Below are positions 39,639-49,398 of a stretch of 64,000 bases of DNA, piece after piece; position 1 is the stretch's first letter; every line of letters starts with the position of its first letter. Location of the stretch: NCBI GenBank assembly GCA_016201045.1, contig JACQDM010000010.1:186001-250000 (forward strand). Direction: 5' to 3'. Both the position numbers and the translations under genes were made by a program. Source of the stretch: Afipia sp. Lineage in GTDB: Bacteria > Pseudomonadota > Alphaproteobacteria > Rhizobiales > Xanthobacteraceae. Below the pieces are notes generated by a model. The model did no database searches. It was not told where the DNA came from and was given only the letters and a program-made list of their open reading frames with translations.

Positions 39639-40273
39639 GCCCCCGCTTTCGGCGGCGCGGGCGGAACGGCAGCCGCAGCTTTCTCATCGCCGGGGAGCGG
39701 ATAGTCGGCGCCTTCCCACGGCGAGAGGAAATCGAATTTGCGGAATTCCTGGTTCAGCCGCACCGGCTCGTACACCACGCGCTTTTCCTGATCGTCGTAA
39801 CGAACCTCGACGAATCCCGTCAGCGGGAAATCCTTGCGCAGCGGATGGCCGTCGAAACCGTAATCGGTCAACAGACGGCGCATGTCGGGATGCCCAATGA
39901 ACATCACGCCGTAGAGATCGTAAGTCTCGCGCTCGAACCAGTCTGCGCCGGGAAACACATCGATGATCGACGGCACCTGCGTCGTCTCGTTCGCCTGCCC
40001 GCGCAGACGAATGCGCGCGTTCAGCGTCGGTGACATGAAGTGATAGACCACGTCGAAACGGTTCTCCCGGCCGGGATAATCCACCGCCGTCACGTCGGTA
40101 AAATTGACAAAACGCAAACGCGGATCGTCGCGCAGCGTTTTTACAGCGTCAACAACCTTGGCAAGATCGATATCGATCGTCAGCTGGTTGAACGACACGT
40201 CATGGCTGGAGGCTGCAGCGCCGAGCGCGGCAATGACCGTCTGTCCGAGAGCATCGAGCTTCGCATCATCCAT
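39635..40273 (-). CDS. nuoC: NADH-quinone oxidoreductase subunit C
   Basis: 30-kDa-type scaffold subunit of the peripheral arm. 212 residues; signature [20 protein letters not shown] followed by [20 protein letters not shown]. The C-terminal ~20 residues are Ala/Pro-rich ([14 protein letters not shown]), a rhizobial-type tail. nuoB ends 6 bases upstream; the stop overlaps the nuoD start. It is a separate gene, not the fused nuoCD of E. coli. Confidence 0.97.
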   Translation of the reverse strand: MDDAKLDALGQTVIAALGAAASSHDVSFNQLTIDIDLAKVVDAVKTLRDDPRLRFVNFTDVTAVDYPGRENRFDVVYHFMSPTLNARIRLRGQANETTQVPSIIDVFPGADWFERETYDLYGVMFIGHPDMRRLLTDYGFDGHPLRKDFPLTGFVEVRYDDQEKRVVYEPVRLNQEFRKFDFLSPWEGADYPLPGDEKAAAAVPPAPPKAGA

Positions 40274-40279
40274 GACGCA

Positions 40280-40867
40280 TCACCGCTCAATCGTTCCGGT
40301 GCGCCGGATTTTCTTCTGCAGCAGCAGCACGCCGTAAAGCAACGCTTCCGCCGTCGGCGGGCAGCCCGGCACGTAAATATCGACCGGCACGATGCGATCG
40401 CAGCCGCGCACCACCGAATAAGAGTAATGATAGTAGCCGCCGCCGTTTGCGCACGATCCCATCGAGATCACGTAACGCGGTTCCGGCATCTGGTCGTAAA
40501 CTTTACGCAGCGCGGGAGCCATCTTGTTGGTGAGCGTGCCGGCGACGATCATCACGTCCGACTGGCGCGGCGAAGCACGCGGCGCAAAACCGAAACGCTC
40601 GACGTCGTAACGCGGCATCGAAACCTGCATCATCTCGACGGCACAACATGCAAGACCGAACGTCATCCACATCAGCGAGCCGGTGCGCGCCCATGTGATG
40701 AGATCGTCAGCGGCGGCGACGAAGAATCCCTTGTCGGACAATTCGCTGTTCAATTCCATGAAGTAGCGATCGTCCGCGCCGATCGGCTGTCCGGTGCGCG
40801 GATCGATGATCCCGGTCGAGGCTTGTGAAACTTGCGGCTTATGAATCACGGTCGGGCTCAATCCCAT
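40280..40867 (-). CDS. nuoB: NADH-quinone oxidoreductase subunit B
   Basis: Carries the terminal N2 [4Fe-4S] cluster that reduces quinone. 195 residues from the ATG at 40867 (product [12 protein letters not shown]). Cluster ligands: tandem Cys in [11 protein letters not shown], Cys in [10 protein letters not shown] and Cys in [20 protein letters not shown] block (seen as [14 protein letters not shown]). The start lies inside the last 10 bases of nuoA, so translation is coupled. Confidence 0.97.
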   Translation of the reverse strand: MGLSPTVIHKPQVSQASTGIIDPRTGQPIGADDRYFMELNSELSDKGFFVAAADDLITWARTGSLMWMTFGLACCAVEMMQVSMPRYDVERFGFAPRASPRQSDVMIVAGTLTNKMAPALRKVYDQMPEPRYVISMGSCANGGGYYHYSYSVVRGCDRIVPVDIYVPGCPPTAEALLYGVLLLQKKIRRTGTIER

Positions 40868-41223
40868 TCGAGAGCCCCCTTCTTCCATTCATATGCGAAG
40901 CCGACAGTGAGTACGCCGAGGAACACCATCATCGACCAGAAGCCGGCGACACCGAGCTTGCCGAATGCCACCGCCCACGGAAACAGGAACGCGACTTCGA
41001 GATCGAAGATGATGAAAAGAATGGCGACGAGATAGAACCGGACGTCGAATTTCATGCGCGCGTCATCGAATGCATTGAAGCCGCATTCATAGGCTGAAAG
41101 TTTTTCCGGATCGGGCTGCTGATAGGCGACGATGAAGGGGGCGACCAGAAGCGCCAGACCGATCACGGTCGCGACGCCGATAAAGACGACAAGAGGCAGA
41201 TAAGACTGCAAGATTCCGCCCAT
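40858..41223 (-). CDS. nuoA: NADH-quinone oxidoreductase subunit A
   Basis: Three-helix membrane subunit at the arm junction; first gene of the operon. 121 residues; conserved loop [20 protein letters not shown] followed by [20 protein letters not shown], both diagnostic. The 193-base spacer 41224-41416 upstream should carry the nuo promoter. I see only poor sigma-70 matches there and do not assign one. Confidence 0.97.
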   Translation of the reverse strand: MGGILQSYLPLVVFIGVATVIGLALLVAPFIVAYQQPDPEKLSAYECGFNAFDDARMKFDVRFYLVAILFIIFDLEVAFLFPWAVAFGKLGVAGFWSMMVFLGVLTVGFAYEWKKGALEWD

Positions 41224-41416
41224 CGGCGACCCTCACCCTGTTCCACGGGGACGCGCGGATTCGCGCGAATTTGGAATGGTTCTCAAGGGAATAGCGCAGC
41301 GCAACAGCCAGAGCAAGACAAGCTATTTTGCGCTTTTAGCTCCCTTCGGAACCGTCCACAGCCTAGACTTCAAGCCTGATCCGGCGGCTGCCGGATGCCT
41401 GATTCCAGGCCGGAAA

Positions 41417-42508
41417 TCAGGCCAACAATCGTGCGATTTCCTTGCCGCATTCGACAGTATTGGCCTTGCCGCCAAGATCGCGGGTTCGCGTGCGTTCGTC
41501 CGCAAGAACCTTCTCGATTGCGGAGACAACGGCCTTTCCCGCTTCCGGTTCGCCGAGATGATCCAGCATCATGGCTGCCGACCAGATTTGCCCGACCGGA
41601 TTGGCGATGCCTTTCCCATAGATGTCCGGCGCCGAACCGTGCACCGGCTCGAACAGCGAGGGAAATTTCCGCTCAGGATTGAGGCTGCCCGACGGCGCAA
41701 TGCCGATGGTGCCGGTGCAGGCCGGACCCAGATCGGAGAGAATGTCGCCGAACAGGTTGGAACCGACCACGACATCGAACCAGTGCGGATTGAGCACGAA
41801 GTGCGCGGCCAGAATGTCGATGTGGAACTTGTCCCACTTCACGTCTTTATAGTTCTTCGCCATCGCCTCCACGCGCTCATCCCAATAGGGCATCGTGATC
41901 GAAATGCCGTTCGATTTGGTCGCGGAGGTCAGATGCTTTTTCGGGCGGCTCTGCGCCAGATCGAATGCGAATTTGAGAATGCGGTCGACGCCCGTGCGCG
42001 ACATCACGGTTTCCTGAATCACCACCTCGCGCTCGGTGCCGGGAAACATCCGCCCGCCGATGGAGGAATATTCGCCCTCGGTGTTTTCGCGCACGACGAA
42101 GAAATCGATATCGCCGGGTTTGCGGTTCGCCAGCGGCGACGTGACGCCCGGCATCAGACGTACCGGGCGCAAGTTCACGTATTGATCGAACTCGCGGCGA
42201 AACTGGATCAGCGATCCCCACAGCGAGATATGGTCCGGCAAAACTGAGGGCATGCCGACCGCGCCGAAGAAGATCGCGTCATGACCGCCGATCTGCGTCT
42301 TCCAGTCGTCCGGCATCATCTTGCCGTGCTTCTGGTAGTAGTCGCAGGACGCAAAATCGAAATCGTCGAGTTCAAGCTCGAAGTTGAATTTCTTCGCCGC
42401 CGCCTCCAGCACGCGCACGCCTTCCGGCACGACTTCCTTGCCGATGCCGTCGCCCGGAATGACAGCAAGGCGATATTTGCGGTTGGTGGCGGTTCGGCTG
42501 TTTGTCAT
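41417..42508 (-). CDS. Tartrate dehydrogenase / D-malate dehydrogenase family protein
   Basis: NAD- and Mn-dependent decarboxylating dehydrogenase of the isocitrate/isopropylmalate family. 363 residues. N-terminal AVIPGDGIGKEVVPEGVRVL, substrate loop with the Arg set (SLIQFRREFDQYVNLRPVRL), VVRENTEGEYSSIGG (catalytic-Tyr region), and the metal-binding family signature around GSNLFGDILSDLGPACTG, then FEPVHGSAPDIYGKG. The VRENTEGEYSS and HGSAPDI context favours the tartrate/D-malate group over LeuB, and no leu genes are nearby. It is convergent with nothing and divergent from the GT87 gene. Confidence 0.87.
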   Translation of the reverse strand: MTNSRTATNRKYRLAVIPGDGIGKEVVPEGVRVLEAAAKKFNFELELDDFDFASCDYYQKHGKMMPDDWKTQIGGHDAIFFGAVGMPSVLPDHISLWGSLIQFRREFDQYVNLRPVRLMPGVTSPLANRKPGDIDFFVVRENTEGEYSSIGGRMFPGTEREVVIQETVMSRTGVDRILKFAFDLAQSRPKKHLTSATKSNGISITMPYWDERVEAMAKNYKDVKWDKFHIDILAAHFVLNPHWFDVVVGSNLFGDILSDLGPACTGTIGIAPSGSLNPERKFPSLFEPVHGSAPDIYGKGIANPVGQIWSAAMMLDHLGEPEAGKAVVSAIEKVLADERTRTRDLGGKANTVECGKEIARLLA

Positions 42509-42586
42509 CCTGTCGTTCCTTCCCGGTTCTGATGCCAGACGGCTATCGAAGCGTGTTAGTCACCCGCCCGCAAGACGGCAAGATTT

Positions 42587-42606
42587 GTGTTTTCGGGCGC
42601 AAACAC
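42587..42606. promoter_or_regulatory. Inverted repeat in the divergent promoter region (possible operator)
   Basis: GTGTTT and AAACAC arms separated by 8 bases, extended outward to an imperfect AGAT / ATCT match (42581-42610). It lies in the 167-base spacer between the divergent dehydrogenase and GT87 genes, a usual place for a shared repressor or activator site. No cognate regulator gene is adjacent. Confidence 0.33.
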
Positions 42607-42675
42607 ATCTGGCCGACAATTCCCCCGATGCTGTAGCGTGAAGGAATTTCAACGAACCCGTTATTTGCCAAACCA

Positions 42676-43965
42676 ATGAGATTACACCTCTGGGAACGCG
42701 CCGGACTTGCGCTGTTTGCGCTTTTGATCGTCGCTTTCGGCGTCATCGCCGAATTGCGGTGCTGTTATCAGAACACACGCAAGACCGACTTCGGCGTCTA
42801 CCTGCGTGCCGCCTATGCAGTCCGCAGCGGCGGAGACATCTATCAGGCCACCGACAACAACGGCTATCACTACACCTACCCGCCTGCCTTCGCCGTCATC
42901 ATGACGCCGTTCGCCGACGCACCGGCAGGCGTCTCGCGGGACGGCCTTCTGCCCTACTCGTTCAGTGCGGCACTCTGGACAATCTTCAATTTTTTCCTGG
43001 TCGCCCGCATCGTGCATGTGCTGGCCCGGCTGGTAATGCCGGATGAGCCGGCCGGAACGCGGCGCTGGTGGTACGCGCGGACAATACCGATCTACGTAAC
43101 GCTGGGCGGTCTTTTCTACAGCATCGGTTTCGGGCAGGTGAACGTGCTTCTGGTTGCGTTCATCGTCGAAATGCTGCGCGCCCATATCGGAGGAAAAAGC
43201 CTGCAAAGCGGTTGCTGGCTCGCGGCCGCGATAGTGCTGAAAGTTTTTCCGGCCTATCTCCTGCTCTATCCGCTTTCGATGCGCGACAGGCGTGCGGGCA
43301 TCGGCGTGCTGATCGGTCTCTTTGTCGGCCTTGCCGTCATTCCTGTTGCTGGGCTTGGACTTGCCCGGACGGAAAGCGCGTATCGCAGTTTCACCGAACG
43401 CGTCTTGTTGCCGGGCGCATTCGGCAACGAAACCGCCGGAAGCCTGCGGGAGCTTCACAATCTATCGTTCAACGACAACCAGTCGTTTCTCGCCGTCATT
43501 CACAACAATCTTAATCCTGCACGTGCCGAACAGACAGCGGAGGCATCGAAGGCAACACGGCTGGCGCACAACGCTGTCGCGGCGGTTCTGACGGCTGTTA
43601 CGCTGCTGCTGGTCTGGAGGCGGCGGACGTTTACGGCGGATGACGAGATTATCTTCGCCGGCGCACTCATGCTGCTGATGCTGCACATCGCACCCGTCAG
43701 TCACATGCATTACTATGCATTCGGTGTCGTGCTCGTTGCAGGTCTGTGGCTGAGAGGATTGAGCGAGGTCAATGGTATATGGCCCGGATGGCGAGTTGTG
43801 CTGCCGCTGGCAATCTGGGGGATCGGCACGGCCTTGCCCCTGTTTCCGGGACCAATATTCGAGGCACTCCGGCATCGCGGTTTAGGCGCGGCCTGCTCGA
43901 TCATGCTATGGGCTGTGGCGATGATGGCGCTTCGTAGCGAAATGCCCGAGCGGCGCGCGATTTAA
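42676..43965 (+). CDS. GT87 (DUF2029) family membrane glycosyltransferase
   Basis: 429 residues with about 10 membrane helices. The N-terminal helix is followed by the periplasmic acidic motif expected for C-type glycosyltransferases (KTDFGVYLRAAYAV, Asp about 38) and the YTYPPAFAVIMTPF segment typical of the GT87/PMT-like group. Such enzymes transfer sugars from polyprenyl-phosphate donors to lipids or proteins on the outer face of the membrane, for example mannosyltransferases. The acceptor cannot be told. It is 12 bases upstream of an AmpG-like gene, so probably co-transcribed. Confidence 0.8.
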   Translation: MRLHLWERAGLALFALLIVAFGVIAELRCCYQNTRKTDFGVYLRAAYAVRSGGDIYQATDNNGYHYTYPPAFAVIMTPFADAPAGVSRDGLLPYSFSAALWTIFNFFLVARIVHVLARLVMPDEPAGTRRWWYARTIPIYVTLGGLFYSIGFGQVNVLLVAFIVEMLRAHIGGKSLQSGCWLAAAIVLKVFPAYLLLYPLSMRDRRAGIGVLIGLFVGLAVIPVAGLGLARTESAYRSFTERVLLPGAFGNETAGSLRELHNLSFNDNQSFLAVIHNNLNPARAEQTAEASKATRLAHNAVAAVLTAVTLLLVWRRRTFTADDEIIFAGALMLLMLHIAPVSHMHYYAFGVVLVAGLWLRGLSEVNGIWPGWRVVLPLAIWGIGTALPLFPGPIFEALRHRGLGAACSIMLWAVAMMALRSEMPERRAI

Positions 43966-43977
43966 ACGGCTTTTGTA

Positions 43978-45291
43978 ATGCAAGATCACGTGATGCCGAT
44001 GGCCGAGGACAAGATGGCATTCCGCCATCTGTTCTCGGACCGGCGCATCGGCGCGGCGCTCGGGCTCGGCTTTTCGTCCGGCATCCCTTTCCTGCTCGTC
44101 TACATCACCCAGTCGGCGTGGCTGTCGGAAGCGAAGGTCTCCATCGAAATTCTCGGGCTGATGAGCGAACTCACGCTCGCCTACAAATTCAAGTTTCTCT
44201 GGGCGCCGTTTCTCGACCGCTACGACGCGCCGATCTTCTCAAGGCTTCTCGGACGACGTCGCGGCTGGATCGTGGTGTCGCAGATCGGCGTGATGATCAC
44301 GCTTGCCGGAATCGCGTTCGGCGATCCGGCGCGCTGGCTGGAATGGACCGTGCTCTTTTCGCTGGCGCTCGGCTTTGCGGGCGCGACGCAGGACGTGGTG
44401 ATCGACGGCTGGCGCATCACGGTCGCCCCTAAAGACAAACAGGCGCTGATGACGTCGTGGACCGAGGTCGGCTGGCGCATGGGCACATTTGTTGCCGGTG
44501 CCGGGGCGCTCTATCTCGCCGACGCATTCGGCTGGCGCGCCGCTTACCTTTGCATGGCGGCTTTCATGATCCCCGGCATGATTGCGGCATTCCTCGCGCC
44601 CGAACCGCCATCGGATTTGGTCGCGCACCACAAACCCGCGAACATCGTCGAGACCATCACCGAACCGATCAAGGATCTGGTGAAACGCCTCGGCCCGATG
44701 GCGATTCCGATTCTCATTATGATCGCGGGCTTCCGTATGCCCGGTTACATCTCCAACGCGATGGCGGTGCCGCTGTTCAAGAGCCTGCATTATTCCAACA
44801 GCGACATCGCGACCGTCACCAAGGTTTTCGGATTCTGGGTCGCCATCGCAGGCACCTTCATGGCGGGCTATCTCGTGCTGCGCATCGGCATGATGGCGAC
44901 GCTGGTGATCGGAACTGTTTTCGCCTCGGCCTCGCATCTGGCGCTGGCCTATCTCGCGGTGCATGGCGATCACGGCGGCGGCGAGTTCTGGCTGTTCGCG
45001 CTGACAGTGAGCATCGACAACCTCGCCTACTCTTTCGCCTCCATCGTGCTCATTACATATATGTCGACGCTGGCATCGACCGAACATGCCGCGAGTCAAT
45101 ACGCGTTGCTGACATCGCTCTGCGCATTCCCCGGGAGCATTCTTGCCGGCTTCTCGGGCTTTCTGATCGAGCGCATGACGTTCGAATGGTTTTTCGTGAT
45201 GACGTCGCTGATCGGAGTTCCGGTCGCGCTGCTCGCGATATACCTCTGGCATGTCGAGCGGGTGCGCATGCGCGCTGAGACCAGCGCGTAG
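43978..45291 (+). CDS. ampG: AmpG-like MFS permease (muropeptide transporter family)
   Basis: 437 residues, about 12 membrane helices. The N-terminal block GLGFSSGIPFLLVYITQSAW, then YKFKFLWAPFLDRYDAP, and ATQDVVIDGWRIT are the conserved AmpG stretches (anhydromuropeptide import for wall recycling and beta-lactamase induction). It starts MQDHVMPMAEDKMAF; later ATGs at 43993 and 44014 are alternatives. The preceding GT87 gene would fit an envelope-sugar theme. Distinguishing AmpG itself from other PAT-family permeases is inference. Confidence 0.85.
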   Translation: MQDHVMPMAEDKMAFRHLFSDRRIGAALGLGFSSGIPFLLVYITQSAWLSEAKVSIEILGLMSELTLAYKFKFLWAPFLDRYDAPIFSRLLGRRRGWIVVSQIGVMITLAGIAFGDPARWLEWTVLFSLALGFAGATQDVVIDGWRITVAPKDKQALMTSWTEVGWRMGTFVAGAGALYLADAFGWRAAYLCMAAFMIPGMIAAFLAPEPPSDLVAHHKPANIVETITEPIKDLVKRLGPMAIPILIMIAGFRMPGYISNAMAVPLFKSLHYSNSDIATVTKVFGFWVAIAGTFMAGYLVLRIGMMATLVIGTVFASASHLALAYLAVHGDHGGGEFWLFALTVSIDNLAYSFASIVLITYMSTLASTEHAASQYALLTSLCAFPGSILAGFSGFLIERMTFEWFFVMTSLIGVPVALLAIYLWHVERVRMRAETSA

Positions 45292-45303
45292 CGATAAACC
45301 TTC

Positions 45304-45326
45304 TTTATGCGGCCCTTACACGCTCG
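45304..45326 (+). promoter_or_regulatory. Candidate KdpE operator upstream of the kdp operon
   Basis: TTTAT (45304-45308) and TTACAC (45316-45321), followed by a C-rich stretch, match the order and spacing of the E. coli KdpE site (TTTAT..., TTACAC, C-rich), although the central T-run is GC-rich here. It lies ~75 bases before the first kdp start. Based on remembered consensus; moderate support only. Confidence 0.35.
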
Positions 45327-45399
45327 CCCTCAAATTCCAATCGATAGCTTATACGCCCAGCCTTAGGTCTGACGCTCCACATCGGATTGGAGACAGACC

Positions 45400-45483
45400 A
45401 TGCTCGACATCGTCTATATCGGCCTCGGGCTCGCGTTTTTCGCGCTGATGATCCTCTACGCCTCCGCAACCGAACGGCTGTAG
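45400..45483 (+). CDS. 27-residue membrane peptide preceding kdpF
   Basis: Product [20 protein letters not shown] followed by ASATERL: one hydrophobic helix with a short charged tail. The ATG has GGAG 7 bases upstream (45389-45392), and the stop is 9 bases before the kdpF ATG. Similar mini-genes are seen ahead of kdpF in several alphaproteobacteria and actinobacteria. Function unknown; an accessory peptide of the KdpFABC complex is an inference from position. Confidence 0.7.
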   Translation: MLDIVYIGLGLAFFALMILYASATERL

Positions 45484-45492
45484 GAGCGCATC

Positions 45493-45576
45493 ATGGACCC
45501 GTTTGTCGGCCTCGCGGTCGCGATCGCGATCGGCATCTACCTTCTCATCACCTTGCTCCGCCCGGAGTGGTTCTAA
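45493..45576 (+). CDS. kdpF: K+-transporting ATPase KdpF subunit
   Basis: 27-residue single-helix peptide, [20 protein letters not shown] then LLRPEWF. The C-terminal LLRPEWF (LRPE-x-F) is the hallmark of KdpF, which packs against KdpA and stabilises the complex. It stands 26 bases before kdpA. Confidence 0.92.
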   Translation: MDPFVGLAVAIAIGIYLLITLLRPEWF

Positions 45577-45602
45577 GCGCAAATTTTGCGGGACGTATTG
45601 TC

Positions 45603-47312
45603 ATGACATCGATCGGCTGGATTCAAATCGTCGTTTTGTTCGTGCTTGTGCTGCTGAGCGTGAAGCCGCTCGGGGCATTCATGGCGCGCGTCTTCTCGGG
45701 CGAGCGGACCTTTCTCACATCCATCGTTGGGCCGCTTGAGCGCGTCTTTTATCGGCTCGCGGGCGTCGATGCGTCGCGCGAGCAGAATTGGCGCGGCTAC
45801 ACGGTGGCGATGCTGATCTTCAACGCGGCCGGCTTCGTGCTGCTCTACGGCCTGATGCGTCTGCAGGACGTGCTGCCGCTCAATCCGCAGGGCTTCGATG
45901 CCGTCACGCCGGACCTTGCCTTCAACACGGCTGCAAGTTTCGTCACGAATACGAACTGGCAGGCCTACGGCGGCGAGACGACGATGAGTCATCTCGTGCA
46001 GATGGCGGGCCTGACTGTTCAGAACTTTCTGTCTGCCGCAACGGGCATTGCGTTGGCGCTGGTGTTCGTGCGCGCGCTTGCACGTTCGGGCACGCAGAAC
46101 GTCGGCAATTTCTGGGTCGATGTGAGCCGCACAACGCTCTACGTGTTGCTGCCATTCTCAATCGTCATCGCTTTCGCCTATATCGCAACAGGATTGCCGC
46201 AAACGCTTGTCCGCTCCATCGACGCAACAACGCTCGAAGGCGCCAAGCAGACGATTTCGCTCGGGCCGGTCGCAAGCCAGGAAGCGATCAAGCAGTTCGG
46301 CACCAATGGCGGCGGCTTCTTCAATGCCAATGCCGCCCACCCGTTTGAAAATGCGACTGCGATCAGCAATGCCATCTCGATCTGGGCCATGCTCGCGCTC
46401 TCAGCGGCGCTGCCCTACACCTTCGGCAAGATGGTCGGCGATACGCGCCAGGGCTGGTCTCTGCTGGCAGCGATGCTGGCCATCCTGGTTGCGGGCGTCC
46501 TCGTCGCGTATTGGGCGGAGGCCGCCGGCAATCCGCTTCTGACCGCGCTCGGCGTCGATCCGTCTGCCGGCAACATGGAAGGCAAGGAAGTCCGTTTCGG
46601 CACCGCGATGTCCGCACTTTATGCCGTGGTGACGACGGGTCTGTCCTGCGGCGCGGTCAATGCGATGCATGACTCCTTCACGCCGCTCGGGGGACTCATT
46701 CCGCTCGTCATGATCCAGCTCGGCGAGGTGCTGCCCGGCGGCACGGGATCGGGCCTTTACGGCATGCTGGTATTCGCCGTGGTCGCCGTCTTCATCGCCG
46801 GCCTGATGGTGGGCCGCACGCCCGAATATCTCGGCAAGAAAATCGAAGGCAAGGAAATGAAGCTCGCCATGCTGGCGTTGCTGATTTTGCCGCTGTCGAT
46901 CCTCGGCTTTGCGGCTGTGGCGATCGTGTTGCCCGCCGGGCTTGCGGGCCTCAACAATAATGGCGCGCACGGCCTGTCCGAAATTCTCTACGCTTATTCG
47001 TCGGCGACCGGAAACAACGGATCGGCCTTCGCTGGTCTGAGCGCGAACTCGCTCTGGTACAACCTCTCGCTAGGGTTTGCGACGCTGATCGGCCGTTTCG
47101 GCTACGTCGTGCCGGTGATGGCGCTGGCGGGATCGCTGGTCTCCAAGACGAAGGTGCCCGCCTCCGAAGGCACCTTCCCGACGCACACGCCGCTTTTTGT
47201 CGCGCTGCTCGTCGGCTCGATTCTCATCATCACCGGCCTCGAATTCTTCCCAGCCCTCGCGCTCGGGCCCATCGTCGAGCATTTCCAGATGCTCGCCGGA
47301 AAAACCTTCTGA
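45603..47312 (+). CDS. kdpA: K+-transporting ATPase subunit A (potassium channel subunit)
   Basis: Potassium-selective, SKT-superfamily subunit of the high-affinity KdpFABC pump. 569 residues from the ATG at 45603. Selectivity-filter segments: [15 protein letters not shown] (first), [19 protein letters not shown] (second), a third near [20 protein letters not shown], and a fourth near [17 protein letters not shown]. Complete. GGGAC lies about 10 bases before the ATG. Confidence 0.97.
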   Translation: MTSIGWIQIVVLFVLVLLSVKPLGAFMARVFSGERTFLTSIVGPLERVFYRLAGVDASREQNWRGYTVAMLIFNAAGFVLLYGLMRLQDVLPLNPQGFDAVTPDLAFNTAASFVTNTNWQAYGGETTMSHLVQMAGLTVQNFLSAATGIALALVFVRALARSGTQNVGNFWVDVSRTTLYVLLPFSIVIAFAYIATGLPQTLVRSIDATTLEGAKQTISLGPVASQEAIKQFGTNGGGFFNANAAHPFENATAISNAISIWAMLALSAALPYTFGKMVGDTRQGWSLLAAMLAILVAGVLVAYWAEAAGNPLLTALGVDPSAGNMEGKEVRFGTAMSALYAVVTTGLSCGAVNAMHDSFTPLGGLIPLVMIQLGEVLPGGTGSGLYGMLVFAVVAVFIAGLMVGRTPEYLGKKIEGKEMKLAMLALLILPLSILGFAAVAIVLPAGLAGLNNNGAHGLSEILYAYSSATGNNGSAFAGLSANSLWYNLSLGFATLIGRFGYVVPVMALAGSLVSKTKVPASEGTFPTHTPLFVALLVGSILIITGLEFFPALALGPIVEHFQMLAGKTF

Positions 47313-47332
47313 CTCCATCGAGAGTGACCGTC

Positions 47333-49387
47333 ATGACACGCAAATCGTCCAACACCGCACTCGCCGATCCGTCGCTTCTGCTGCGCGCGACGATGGATGC
47401 GTTTCGCAAGCTCAACCCGAAACACCTGATGAAGAACCCCGTGATCTTCGTCACGGAAATTGTCGCCGCCGTCGTCACCATCGCCTTTATTCTCGACATC
47501 AGGCATGGCGAGTCCGCATGGTTCAGCGGCCAGATCGCCGCATGGCTCTGGTTCACCGTGCTGTTTGCAAATTTCGCCGAAGCCATCGCCGAAGGACGCG
47601 GCCGCGCGCAAGCCGATACGCTGCGCCAGACGCGCACTGAATCGCGCGCCAAGCGTATTATGATGGAAGACAACCCCGAAATTTATGAAGGCGTCACCGC
47701 ATCCGATCTCGAAGTCGGCGATCTTATTCGCGTCGATGCCGGAGAGATCATTCCGGTCGATGGAGAAATCGTCGAGGGCATCGCCTCCGTCAACGAGGCA
47801 GCCGTCACAGGCGAATCCGCGCCCGTGATCCGCGAGTCCAGCGGCGACCGTTCCGCCGTCACCGGCGGCACCACCGTCATCTCCGACTGGCTCATCATTC
47901 GCGTCACGACCGCGCCGGGCTCTTCGTTTCTCGATCGCATGATCGCGCTGGTCGAGGGCGCCGAACGGCAGAAGACGCCGAACGAGATCGCGCTCTCCAT
48001 CCTGCTGTCCGGCATGACTTTGATCTTTCTGATCGCGGTGGTCACGTTGTGGCCGCTGGCGAGCTACTCCGGAACGGTGCTGTCGATCACGGTTCTGACA
48101 GCGCTTCTTGTCACGCTCATCCCCACGACCATCGGCGGGCTTTTGTCCGCGATCGGCATCGCGGGCATGGATCGTCTTTTGAAGTTCAACGTGCTGGCGA
48201 TGTCTGGCCGCGCGGTCGAGGCGGCGGGCGACGTCGACACGCTGCTGCTCGACAAGACCGGCACCATCACCTTCGGCAATCGGCTGGCGAGCGAACTGAT
48301 TCCGGTCGCCGGCGTTACCGAACGCGAACTGGCGGAAGCGGCAATGATCGCAAGTCTCGCCGACGAAACCGCAGAGGGCCGCTCGATCGTCGCACTCACA
48401 AAAGAAAAATACGGCGTCGCGCCGCAAGCGGCGGGAAAAAACGTTACGTTCGTTGAATTCTCCGCGACAACGCGCCTGTCAGGCATTGACGACGGCAAAC
48501 ACAGACTCCGCAAAGGCGCCATCGACGCCATTCTCAAATTCGCCCGCGATGCCGGCGGCCGCGACATCGCGGAGCCGGCGGATTTCCGCAGCGCCTATGA
48601 ACGCATCGCGCGATCCGGCGGCACGCCGCTCGGCCTCACCGACGGCGCGCGCCTGCTCGGCGTCATTCACCTGAAGGATGTCGTCAAGCCGGACATCAAG
48701 GAGCGTTTCGCCGAGTTGCGCCGCATGGGTATCCGTACCGTGATGGTGACCGGCGACAACCCGGTGACGGCGGCGGCGATTGCATCGGAAGCAGGCGTCG
48801 ATGATTATATCGCGGAAGCCACGCCAGAGGACAAGCTGCGCTATATTCGGGCCGAGCAATCGAAGGGCCGTCTGATCGCGATGTGCGGCGACGGCACCAA
48901 CGACGCGCCGGCGCTCGCGCAGGCCGATGTCGGCGTTGCGATGCAGACCGGCACGCAGGCCGCGCGCGAAGCCGGCAACATGGTCGATCTCGATTCCAAT
49001 CCGACCAAGCTCATCGAGGTCGTCAACATCGGCAAGCAGCTCTTGATGACACGTGGCTCGCTAACGACATTCTCCATCGCCAATGACGTTGCGAAATACT
49101 TCGCGATCATTCCCGCACTGTTTCTCGCCACCTATCCTGAACTCGGCGCAATCAACATCATGCATCTTGCGACGCCGCAGAGTGCGATCCTATCGGCGGT
49201 CATTTTCAACGCGCTCATCATCGTCGCATTGATTCCGCTCGCGTTGAAAGGCGTGTCGTATCGGCCCGTCGGCGCTGCGGCGCTGCTAAGGCGCAATCTC
49301 GTGATCTACGGTCTCGGCGGACTGCTGGTGCCGTTTGCCGGCATCAAGCTGGTCGATCTCTTGGTCAATGCGCTGCACCTAGCCTGA
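47333..49387 (+). CDS. kdpB: K+-transporting P-type ATPase subunit B
   Basis: P-type ATPase subunit that powers potassium import. 684 residues from the ATG at 47333; a GTG at 47324 would add three residues. Actuator motif VTGESAPV (TGES, with the regulatory Ser), phosphorylated Asp in [12 protein letters not shown] (Asp 307, the same number as in E. coli KdpB), and the hinge [18 protein letters not shown] are intact. kdpA ends 20 bases upstream; kdpC follows by 11 bases. Confidence 0.97.
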   Translation: MTRKSSNTALADPSLLLRATMDAFRKLNPKHLMKNPVIFVTEIVAAVVTIAFILDIRHGESAWFSGQIAAWLWFTVLFANFAEAIAEGRGRAQADTLRQTRTESRAKRIMMEDNPEIYEGVTASDLEVGDLIRVDAGEIIPVDGEIVEGIASVNEAAVTGESAPVIRESSGDRSAVTGGTTVISDWLIIRVTTAPGSSFLDRMIALVEGAERQKTPNEIALSILLSGMTLIFLIAVVTLWPLASYSGTVLSITVLTALLVTLIPTTIGGLLSAIGIAGMDRLLKFNVLAMSGRAVEAAGDVDTLLLDKTGTITFGNRLASELIPVAGVTERELAEAAMIASLADETAEGRSIVALTKEKYGVAPQAAGKNVTFVEFSATTRLSGIDDGKHRLRKGAIDAILKFARDAGGRDIAEPADFRSAYERIARSGGTPLGLTDGARLLGVIHLKDVVKPDIKERFAELRRMGIRTVMVTGDNPVTAAAIASEAGVDDYIAEATPEDKLRYIRAEQSKGRLIAMCGDGTNDAPALAQADVGVAMQTGTQAAREAGNMVDLDSNPTKLIEVVNIGKQLLMTRGSLTTFSIANDVAKYFAIIPALFLATYPELGAINIMHLATPQSAILSAVIFNALIIVALIPLALKGVSYRPVGAAALLRRNLVIYGLGGLLVPFAGIKLVDLLVNALHLA

Positions 49388-49398
49388 AGGAGGCTTTC

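Noticed and set aside
37474-39687. A single 737-codon protein joining the FkbM enzyme to an N-terminal part
   Set aside because: The N-terminal part is an out-of-frame reading of nuoD. The real methyltransferase starts at 38442, coupled to the nuoD stop.
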